From JBAYJY01 sp041664945 (GTDB taxonomy: Bacteria > UBP15 > UBA6099), in contig JBAYJY010000046.1 in the NCBI GenBank assembly GCA_041664945.1, forward strand, positions 1 to 27,981: a stretch of DNA of 27,981 nucleotides, written 5' to 3'. Below, piece after piece: positions 7,438-13,459 of the stretch. Below the pieces are notes generated by a model. It saw only the letters and a list, made by a program, of their open reading frames with translations, had not been told where the DNA came from and made no database searches. Both the position numbers and the translations under genes were made by a program. How positions within the stretch are numbered: the first letter of the stretch is position 1; each line of letters begins with the position of its first letter.

Positions 7438-8770
7438 CGGACACCCCTTTATCTTTGTCCTTCATGGCGTGCGGCAATTTCTGGGCGAGCGAGAATATCT
7501 CCTCCGCGAGGCAGCGCACCCGCTCCCTCAGGTCGAACAGGCAATCCATTCTCATCATCAGCCCCGCCGTCACGTCTTCGGCGAAAGCCCTGCACGTCGG
7601 ACATCCGCAGGAACCACAGTCTATTCCCGGCAACTCCGCGTGAAGCGCCTCGATCTCTTTCAGCTTCCTCATCGCCGCTCCGACGTCTCCATCCAGCGAT
7701 GTTATCGAACGCGGCTCTATCTTCTCCGTCAGGAAAAAACGCTTTCGGTCGGCTTCCTTGTAAGCTTTCTCGAAAAATGCGTCGTTCCGGTCGCCTATTT
7801 CGTCCGCCACCAGATCTATCTTCAGCATCGACAGGAACGGGTTCTCGACCTGAAGGACGCCGCCGACGCAGCCGCCGGTGCAAGCCTGAGCCTCTATGAA
7901 ATTTATGCTCTTGAAGCCGCCTTCCTCTATTTTTTCGAGGACGCGCGAGACGTGATGGATGCCGTCCACTTCCATTTTGTTCGGAACGTCGACGGACGCG
8001 ACTTCGCCGCCGCGCCGCCCCCAGCCGATTCCGGCGCTGGTGGCTTTCTGCAAATCGGCGCGGCCCTGTATGCTGTTAAAGTTTTTCTTTATGAAATTCA
8101 CCATGTCTTTTATGCCGATTACGCCGCTCACGCTGGACTTCTCGAACCCGATCGGCTGCTTGACGACCGTTACCTTGGCCGGGCATGGCGATATGAAGAA
8201 AACGCCTATTTCATCGTCCTTCAGGCCGAGTTTCTCACGCGCATGCTCACGCACGAACTGTGCGGTCATCTCCATCGGCGACTGCATCGGAAGTATGTTC
8301 TCCACGAGGCCGGGAAACTTAACCTGCACGAGGCGAACCACCGCCGGGCATGCCGACGAGATCACCGGCCTCGGCAGCGCGACTCCCTGCTCGCGCAGGT
8401 ATTCCGTTATCGCCCGCGCCATCAGCGCGGCGCCGAACCCGACTTCGAGAACTTCGTCGAATCCCATGTGCAAAAAGCCGGAAAGAACTTTCTCCAGCGG
8501 ATATTTCTTTGTGAACTGCCCGGCGAACGACGGAGCCGGTATCGCTATGTTGTATTTGAAATTCTTGCTCAGCTCCGGCGCGTCCGATATCGCTATCTTT
8601 GCGCTGTTCGGGCAGGTCCGTATGCACTCGCCGCAATCGATGCAGCGCTCGTTAATTATTGTAGCTTTGCCGTTCCGGACGCGGATCGCCTCGGTCGGGC
8701 AGGTGCGGATGCAGTGCGTGCATCCCTTGCATTCTTCCTCTATCAGTTTTACCGAATGAAAATAGTTCAT
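7424..8770 (-). CDS. Sensory-type [FeFe]-hydrogenase with C-terminal Fe-S domain
   Basis: A 448-aa iron-sulfur protein with an N-terminal two-cluster ferredoxin domain (C14/17/20/24 and C43/46/49/53), an H-cluster domain and a C-terminal Fe-S domain (DCGSCGCPTC at 384-393). The H-cluster ligands are kept (C141, C196, C297, C301), but residues needed for fast turnover differ: SSACP instead of TSCCP (the proton-shuttle Cys is Ala), SPCPAKVT instead of MPCxxKxxE (the Glu is missing) and EAQACTGGC without the usual Met. These changes match what is known of putative sensory hydrogenases (groups C and D), which act as H2 or redox sensors rather than as main catalysts. Unlike some such proteins, no PAS domain is present. 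The gene overlaps the ATPase gene upstream by four bases (ATGA). Confidence 0.85.
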   Translation of the reverse strand: MNYFHSVKLIEEECKGCTHCIRTCPTEAIRVRNGKATIINERCIDCGECIRTCPNSAKIAISDAPELSKNFKYNIAIPAPSFAGQFTKKYPLEKVLSGFLHMGFDEVLEVGFGAALMARAITEYLREQGVALPRPVISSACPAVVRLVQVKFPGLVENILPMQSPMEMTAQFVREHAREKLGLKDDEIGVFFISPCPAKVTVVKQPIGFEKSSVSGVIGIKDMVNFIKKNFNSIQGRADLQKATSAGIGWGRRGGEVASVDVPNKMEVDGIHHVSRVLEKIEEGGFKSINFIEAQACTGGCVGGVLQVENPFLSMLKIDLVADEIGDRNDAFFEKAYKEADRKRFFLTEKIEPRSITSLDGDVGAAMRKLKEIEALHAELPGIDCGSCGCPTCRAFAEDVTAGLMMRMDCLFDLRERVRCLAEEIFSLAQKLPHAMKDKDKGVSDETQ

Positions 8771-9189
8771 TGGCTCACCGGCTTTTTCAGGCTTATCTTA
8801 AACTGCAGCGTCGTGCTCTCTCCGGCCGTGGATTCTATGTTCATCCAGTCGACCGCTCTCTTTATGTTCGGAAGCCCCATGCCGGCTCCGAAACCCATCT
8901 CGCGTATCTTCGCCGACGCTGTCGAAAATCCTTCAATCATGGCTTGCTCGATGTCCGGTATCCCCGGACCTTTGTCGCTCGCCGTCACGCTGATCTCTTC
9001 GGGCGCGATGTCTACCGATATCTGCCCCCCCTCGGCGTGAGCCACTATGTTCATCTCCGCTTCATAACTCGCTATCGCAACGCGCCTTATTATTTCGTAC
9101 TGCACGCCTATCTGTTTTAACACGCTTTTGATTTTGCTCGCAGCTTCGCCAGCTTCGCTGAAATTGCCCCCCTTCACGGGGAAATCCAT
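8767..9189 (-). CDS. RsbW/anti-sigma-like HATPase protein
   Basis: A 140-aa ATP-binding protein of the anti-sigma-factor serine kinase type (HATPase_c_2). Motifs are EAEMNIVAHA (N box), SDKGPGIPDIEQAM (G1) and GFGAGMGLPNIKRAVD (lid/G2). It may phosphorylate or bind a partner and so carry the signal from the adjacent sensory hydrogenase; that partnership is inferred from the four-base ATGA overlap with that gene. I choose the ATG at 9189 (protein starts MDFPVKGG) since GGAGAG lies nine bases before it. An in-frame ATG at 9210 adds seven residues but has no clear ribosome-binding site. Confidence 0.8.
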   Translation of the reverse strand: MDFPVKGGNFSEAGEAASKIKSVLKQIGVQYEIIRRVAIASYEAEMNIVAHAEGGQISVDIAPEEISVTASDKGPGIPDIEQAMIEGFSTASAKIREMGFGAGMGLPNIKRAVDWMNIESTAGESTTLQFKISLKKPVSQ

Positions 9190-9234
9190 GTGTATTTTCT
9201 CTCCGCCCATTTGCGCGTCGGCCGTCCGATCAGG

Positions 9235-9606
9235 TTACTTGTAATGCACGTCTTTCATTTGCAGGCTGTGGAGTATTCCACTGCCTTTGAACATCGTGTG
9301 CGGGCTGCACATTATCGTTATCCCGCACTCGCCGGCCAGTTCAACCATCTCGTTTGTCGGCTGCCTTCCCCGCAAAAAAACAATTAAACGGATGTCCACC
9401 ATCTCGCATGTCCTGATCACTTGCGGATTCGTCAGCCCGGTTAGCAATATTGTTGCATGGCTATCGCATGGGGCCTCGTTCATTATCGCAAGCAGATCGC
9501 TCATCAAATCGCAACTGCAGACAGTTTCGTATCCGCCCGCCGGCTCGCTGCCGCAATCCGTAAGCGTTACGGCCTCAAGCGCCACCCCGATCTCTTCCTT
9601 CTTCAT
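9235..9606 (-). CDS. DRTGG-like domain protein, first gene of hydrogenase operon
   Basis: A 123-aa single-domain protein related to the other DRTGG protein in this operon. It shares the pattern of a Gly-Gly-Tyr turn (PAGGYETVCSCDLMSDLLA), a central strand (ATILLTGLTNPQ) and the ending GITIMCSPHTMFKGSGIL. It has several Cys residues (CSCD, RTCEM, GECGI), so metal or redox sensing is conceivable, though not shown. The ATG at 9606 is preceded by GAGAGGAAAG. The frame is open upstream to 9717 but that part is Arg/Lys-rich and lacks a ribosome-binding site, so I leave it out. It is the first gene after the promoter and the Rex-like site. Confidence 0.7.
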   Translation of the reverse strand: MKKEEIGVALEAVTLTDCGSEPAGGYETVCSCDLMSDLLAIMNEAPCDSHATILLTGLTNPQVIRTCEMVDIRLIVFLRGRQPTNEMVELAGECGITIMCSPHTMFKGSGILHSLQMKDVHYK

Positions 9607-9720
9607 CTTTCCTCTCCCCGTTCTCTTTCTCCGGCGCAACCACGCTACCAACCGCTTAGTTTTTCCTGTTTGTCGCTTTTCGGCCTTTTGGTGAATCGCC
9701 TGTCCGAAAGCCGCCAATTC

Positions 9721-9738
9721 ATGTGAATAAAATCACAA
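9721..9738. promoter_or_regulatory. Rex-like (or CRP/FNR-like) operator
   Basis: The palindrome ATGTGAATAAAATCACAA agrees with the Rex operator consensus TTGTGAANNNNTTCACAA at 12 of its 14 defined positions. It also contains TGTGA-N6-TCACA, the CRP-type core. It lies about 7-25 bases downstream of the predicted start of transcription, where a bound repressor would block the hydrogenase operon. Rex controls fermentation and hydrogenase genes in many anaerobes by sensing NADH/NAD+, so it is the favoured reading; no rex gene is in the window. Confidence 0.5.
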
Positions 9739-9751
9739 ACACAGCTCAAAT

Positions 9752-9779
9752 ATTATATAAACATTTTACTAATTTACAA
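9752..9779 (-). promoter_or_regulatory. Predicted sigma-70-type promoter of hydrogenase operon
   Basis: Minus strand: -35 TTGTAA (9774-9779), 16-base spacer, -10 TATAAT (9752-9757), giving a start near 9745 and a leader of about 140 bases before the first gene. A second TATAAT occurs at 9818-9823, also preceded by an ATTGTAAAT sequence, but with poor spacing. The whole stretch 9720-9850 is AT-rich and non-coding. Confidence 0.45.
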
Positions 9780-9898
9780 TATATAAATTCTCTATAGTAT
9801 CACCTGATAATGAAGCTATTATACTGAATCTATTTACAATAAAAATTTCAAACGGCAAGAAGCTGGCTTTAACGGCAAGCAAAAGCAGGGGATTAAAA

Positions 9899-9945
9899 CA
9901 AGGAATAGTCGCCGGTTTTATCAAAAAACAGGCGACTGTCTCTTG
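9899..9945 (-). terminator. Hairpin terminator after the DUF4846-like gene
   Basis: A 15-bp stem with one mismatch pairs 9899-9913 with 9931-9945 (core GGCGACT/AGTCGCC) around a 17-base loop. On the minus strand it is followed by TTTTAAT. It begins two bases after the stop of the gene that ends at 9947, so it should end that transcript before the hydrogenase promoter. The flanking T residues on the plus side are few, so it is mainly directional. Confidence 0.75.
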
Positions 9946-9946
9946 T

Positions 9947-10813
9947 TTATTTGAAACTTTTTAACTCATTTTGAAAGAATAGCCACTCGGGGGTTTCGAG
10001 CTGAGTTCCGAAATCGAGGACGTACCACGGGCCGAGAGCGGGATTTCCGGGATTATTCAGGATGTGCGCTTCCTGAGCCGGCATGTAACTCTGCGCGAGA
10101 AGAAAAATCTTTTTCCCGGTTGTTTTGTTCTCTGCCATGTCGACAACGAGCGCCGCATGCCCCGGATAACCCGCATGCATGAATACATCCCCGATACGCA
10201 TCTGTTTGGCGTCGCCGGCGCTTTTCAGCTCTTTTTCGAGCGATGCCGTGCCGGCGTAATTGAAAACAGTGTTCAGGTATCCGTTTCTGAAATTTTCATA
10301 GGACGAATTCTTTTTCGCGGACTTTACCCAACTGACTCGGGAGCCGGAAATTGACGGCCTGTAGCCCTCGATCCATTTTTTGTATTCCGCGTTGTGGCCG
10401 CTTGTGAACTTGAAATGAATGCCGCTGAAATCGCCGACGGAATACAAATACTCCGCACGGAACCGGATCACTGTGTCCGCGCATTGCTGCAGGTCGCGGA
10501 CTCCGGTGTCCATATCCACTACCGCGTATGCGGCGTCACGATTCTGTTTTAGTTGCCCGTTATAGAGGCGAACAGGCGGATTTCCCTTTTTCAAAGGCAG
10601 AAATCTCAGCCATTCTTCGAATGAGCCCGGCTTGACCGCGACCCGCTCGTATCCGGCCGGAACCTTTATTCTTTTCGCTATCGATTCAGCATCCTTATAG
10701 TCGGTTAGCCATGAGTATTTGTTTGCCGCCGCAAGCGCAACCGGCAGAGAAATTATCAAAATCGCCGACAGTATGATTGATGTAATAAGTCGCTTAAAAA
10801 CAAGATTTTTCAT
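9947..10813 (-). CDS. Secreted DUF4846-like protein
   Basis: A 288-aa exported protein. Residues 1-28 form a signal peptide (KRLITS, then a hydrophobic run, ending ALAA). The mature part resembles the DUF4846 family: PGSFEEWLRFLPLK near residue 62, VRLYNGQLK, a central QCADTVIRFRAEYLYS, and PGHAALVVDMAEN followed by a strand and a late His (EAHIL). The conserved His and Asp suggest an enzyme-like or cell-wall role, but the function of the family is not known to me. GGAGAATC precedes the ATG at 10813, and a hairpin terminator follows the stop. It lies 115 bases after the solute-binding protein gene and could share its transcript. Confidence 0.65.
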   Translation of the reverse strand: MKNLVFKRLITSIILSAILIISLPVALAAANKYSWLTDYKDAESIAKRIKVPAGYERVAVKPGSFEEWLRFLPLKKGNPPVRLYNGQLKQNRDAAYAVVDMDTGVRDLQQCADTVIRFRAEYLYSVGDFSGIHFKFTSGHNAEYKKWIEGYRPSISGSRVSWVKSAKKNSSYENFRNGYLNTVFNYAGTASLEKELKSAGDAKQMRIGDVFMHAGYPGHAALVVDMAENKTTGKKIFLLAQSYMPAQEAHILNNPGNPALGPWYVLDFGTQLETPEWLFFQNELKSFK

Positions 10814-10928
10814 GATTCTCCGCTGTTCAATAAACGCAGTTGTGTTTTTCCGAATTCAGAAACAGCTTTATTGTTGTCTTCAAATTTTTACTTTTTCTTT
10901 TCCCTTTCTACATTCTGCCTTCTACTTT

Positions 10929-12242
10929 TTACTGCATTTTATACCGCTTTCGCGCTCCGGTCAGCCACTCGTTTATCACTTTGTTCCGAGCCACTTCGTC
11001 GTTCCACTTGCCTGTCGCAAGTTTCATGGCTTCGTCTTCCGATATCGGAACCTTAAGGGCCGCCGCAAGCTTTTTGTTGCCCTTGTTTTTCGACGATTTT
11101 TCGCATGCAGAGGCAAGCTCTTCGTGCGTGTCGATAATCAGAGCGCCGACGAGGTCGTTGATCAGGTTCCAGCGCGCGGTCGCTTTCTCGAAATCGTAGG
11201 CGAATCCTTTTTTCTCCTTGAACGGGTTGATAAGCACGTTAGACTTCTTCTCGAAATCTTTGTAAAGCCCGGGCAGAACGCTCATCTTATTCAACGAGAA
11301 TTCCTTCGGGCCGCCGGAGATGCCTTTTTTATACAGCCACAGGCGCTGGCCCTCCGGGCTGAGAACGAATCGTATGAAATCCTGCGCAGCCGCAACATTC
11401 TTCGCGCCCTTCAGAATCGCGATCGGGTCCGGAGTTATAACCGTCGACTTCGCGGGCATGGTGAATCCCAGCCGCGCGGCGCCGGTTTCCTCTATGGCGG
11501 AGAACGCGTAAGAGTCGAGCGTCAGCCCCTCCGCCACTTCGCCAGTAGACAGGTCCTTAATCGTCTGGCTCGAACTTTTCGGGAATGATCGCACATTGCC
11601 GCCCATCCGCAAAAGAATGTCCCAGCCGCGCTCCCAGCCGTATGACTGAAGAATTACCTCATACATCACATGAACCGTGCCGCTGTGGCGCGGGTCTCCG
11701 GAGCCGACAAGGTTGAAAAGATCGGGCGATGCGAGGTTCGCCCAAGACACCGGCTGTTTAATGTTGTACATCTTTAGAAGCTTTTTATTGTACAAAATGC
11801 CGAATCCGGACACCGATGCGCCATACCATCGGAATTCCGAATCATACAGCGGAACGCCGTTCAAGTCTTTCCGCAAACGGGCGAGTTCTTTTGCTGGAAG
11901 CTTGTAGGGAACGAGCAACCCGGCGTTCGCCAGTTCGGTGTAGGGGTCTATCCCGCCGCCATAAAAGAGGTCGGCGCCGATTCCTTGCGGGCTCCGCTCG
12001 AACCCGGATTTGATAAACTTAAGGTCGTCCGAGGAGCCGCCCTGATCCAGCCACGTCAACTCGATTTTTTCCTTGCCCTGTTTTTCGCGCCAGATTTTGA
12101 ACGCGCGAGTGAACTCGCTGCGGATTCCTTCCCAGTGCGGGGAGACGATGACGAGCTTGTTTTCCGCGGCCGCGCGCGCCGGATTGACAAACAGCAATAA
12201 CGCGAACGCCGCCGCAGCTGCGAGCATTAGTCCCTTTTTCAT
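10929..12242 (-). CDS. ABC-type extracellular solute-binding protein
   Basis: A 437-aa exported protein of the periplasmic-binding type II class (solute-binding family 1, similar to iron/thiamine/polyamine binders). It has a signal peptide (MKKGLML, hydrophobic stretch, cleavage likely after ARA-A near residue 25). Typical features are the start of the mature domain KLVIVSPHWEGIRSEF, DLFYGGGIDPYTELANAGLL, the middle GFGILYNKKLL, and FIRFVLSPEGQRLWLYKKG. These proteins capture a ligand outside the membrane and deliver it to an ABC permease. No permease or ATPase gene lies near, so its partner is elsewhere or it acts alone. The C-terminal 130 residues are Lys-rich. The ligand cannot be told from sequence. 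Confidence 0.8.
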   Translation of the reverse strand: MKKGLMLAAAAAFALLLFVNPARAAAENKLVIVSPHWEGIRSEFTRAFKIWREKQGKEKIELTWLDQGGSSDDLKFIKSGFERSPQGIGADLFYGGGIDPYTELANAGLLVPYKLPAKELARLRKDLNGVPLYDSEFRWYGASVSGFGILYNKKLLKMYNIKQPVSWANLASPDLFNLVGSGDPRHSGTVHVMYEVILQSYGWERGWDILLRMGGNVRSFPKSSSQTIKDLSTGEVAEGLTLDSYAFSAIEETGAARLGFTMPAKSTVITPDPIAILKGAKNVAAAQDFIRFVLSPEGQRLWLYKKGISGGPKEFSLNKMSVLPGLYKDFEKKSNVLINPFKEKKGFAYDFEKATARWNLINDLVGALIIDTHEELASACEKSSKNKGNKKLAAALKVPISEDEAMKLATGKWNDEVARNKVINEWLTGARKRYKMQ

Positions 12243-12260
12243 AGACGTTTTCCTTTCGCT

Positions 12261-12280
12261 CCGCGCGGTTCGCGGCGCGG
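12261..12280. repeat. GC-rich hairpin in leader of solute-binding protein gene
   Basis: CCGCGC and GCGCGG pair around an eight-base loop. The hairpin lies between the predicted promoter (12290-12298) and the ribosome-binding site, so it would be part of the mRNA leader and could influence translation. Its function is not shown. Confidence 0.4.
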
Positions 12281-12289
12281 ACCCGATAG

Positions 12290-12298
12290 ATTATACCA
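12290..12298 (-). promoter_or_regulatory. Extended -10 promoter of solute-binding protein gene
   Basis: On the minus strand TGGTATAAT is a consensus extended -10 element (TGn before TATAAT). No good -35 is seen at the usual distance, which extended -10 promoters do not need. Transcription would start near 12283, about 40 bases before the ATG at 12242. Confidence 0.5.
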
Positions 12299-12601
12299 GA
12301 ATTTGCCGCAAAGCGGGATTAGTCGGGCGCGGATAATAGAAAGATGCGAGAAGCGAGAGCGCCGGAATGGAACGAGTTAAGGCGCCGCTAAAAAGAAGAT
12401 GCAAGGCTGTCTCGAACTTGCATAATAAAGCGCAAAAAGATTTTCGAAATTTCCCGAAATCAAGACAAAAGTAGTAAGAAGAAGCCAGAAAATGGCCGAC
12501 GGCATAAAACTATATGCAACTATACGCGCGACCTGCCGGTGATATTACGGTATTCCGTACTCCCAAAAAGTTATAAACATATTAAGCCTCGATTTCTTCA
12601 C

Positions 12602-12622
12602 TTTTTCACATAGTTATCCACA
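12602..12622 (+). promoter_or_regulatory. Two adjacent DnaA-box-like 9-mers
   Basis: TTTTTCACA (12602-12610) and TTATCCACA (12614-12622) are three bases apart and both fit TTWTNCACA; the second is the classic perfect DnaA box. They sit in AT-rich non-coding DNA. No dnaA or dnaN gene is near, so this is not evidence for oriC alone. Confidence 0.4.
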
Positions 12623-12936
12623 TTTATTAACATTAGGAATCAAATCCCTTTTTCCCATAAAAGCGATATTGTCGAATAATTATCCGGGCAAAAAAAGAAA
12701 CGATAGGTATACGCAACTATACTCATCAAGGCCCTCCCAATTACGCTTCCTCATTATTTCGACCGTGTTTCTTATTGTAAAAGTCCGGCCATAATCGCAT
12801 ACTATTGCATAACTATGCGCATGTTTGGATAAAAAAGAATACGATTTGCCGTGCCGCAACTTCCCACTTATTGACTTTGTTTCGGTTTTGCGTAGCTGAA
12901 AATGAAAAAGACAAATGAAAGAAACCCTTTTTCGAG

Positions 12937-12971
12937 AAAAGGTTTTCAAACTTTTCCAAAGGCTTCAGTAA
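12937..12971 (+). repeat. Short direct repeat, copy A
   Basis: A 35-base unit that matches 13039-13073 at 31 of 35 positions in the same orientation, 102 bases apart. It begins AAAAGGTTTTCAAACTTT and ends AGTAA. It shares the AAAAGGTTTTC core with inverted repeats further on in the same intergenic region. Confidence 0.55.
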
Positions 12972-13038
12972 GGTTTGAATGAGCAATTAAGCCTTTAAGT
13001 AGATAAATGAGGCCCGAATAAAAAGCCGGCTGGCCGGC

Positions 13039-13073
13039 AAAAGGTTTTCAAACTTTCCTAAAAGCTTTAGTAA
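13039..13073 (+). repeat. Short direct repeat, copy B
   Basis: Second copy of the 35-base unit at 12937-12971, with four substitutions. It follows the GC-rich palindrome GCCGGCTGGCCGGC at 13025-13038. Confidence 0.55.
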
Positions 13074-13230
13074 CAGGTATATGGAATTCCACGAATTGAC
13101 CGGCAACACGGAGGCTGTTTGCCGCATCGCAATTAACGAAAGCGCAACAGGCTTTGTTAGCGCATTGGCAATATTGCTTAACGTAAACATACGAGGCCCG
13201 AAGCAAAAAAGTTTTGAAAGGATTGTAATA

Positions 13231-13250
13231 AAAACTTTTTCAAAAGTTTT
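13231..13250. repeat. Perfect 9-bp inverted repeat
   Basis: AAAACTTTT and AAAAGTTTT pair around a two-base loop. It may be a weak hairpin, and it is related in sequence to the hairpin at 13401-13432. Confidence 0.4.
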
Positions 13251-13400
13251 CCTTATATAGCATTAAGAGCGCGCGCAGACGCTCGAAGCGTGCAGGCCAG
13301 CCAGCTTTTATTCGTGACTCATCTATCGACTATCGACTCATATTCTCATTTGTCATCTTCGAACCAAGCGAAGCGTTAGAAAGTTTGGGAAAAGGAGTTT

Positions 13401-13432
13401 GAGGGAAAACTTTTTTCAAAAGGTTTTCTCTC
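13401..13432 (-). terminator. Hairpin downstream of aspA
   Basis: GAGAGAAAAC and GTTTTCCCTC pair (9 of 10 positions) around a loop that can itself pair (CTTTT/AAAAG). It lies 28 bases after the aspA stop on the minus strand. There is no clean T run after it, so it may be a stabilising hairpin or a member of the local repeat family rather than a true terminator. Confidence 0.35.
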
Positions 13433-13459
13433 GACATTCATTATTTCATTATTTTCTGA

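Larger units (their letters stand above)
12299..13459. other. Gene-poor AT-rich intergenic region
   Basis: About 1.16 kb with no gene I can support. Two reading frames on the minus strand (12680-12949 and 12987-13190) and one on the plus strand (13081-13260) have no clear ribosome-binding sites or recognisable families. The region contains two adjacent DnaA-box-like 9-mers, a repeated GCAACTATAC motif (12516-12525 and 12713-12722), a 35-nt direct repeat and several AAAACTTTT-type inverted repeats. It may be a decayed or recently acquired segment, or house regulatory or replication-related sites. Confidence 0.6.

Noticed and set aside
9607..9717. Upstream extension of the first DRTGG gene
   Set aside because: The added 37 residues are Arg/Lys-rich and lack a start signal, while ATG 9606 has a good ribosome-binding site; this stretch is better read as the mRNA leader.
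12680..12949. An 89-codon minus-strand reading frame in the intergenic region
   Set aside because: No ribosome-binding site, no recognisable family, AT-rich with unusual codon use, and overlapping short repeats.
13081..13260. A 59-codon plus-strand reading frame
   Set aside because: Only a weak AGG before the ATG; its end runs through an inverted repeat and the protein is unlike any family I know.
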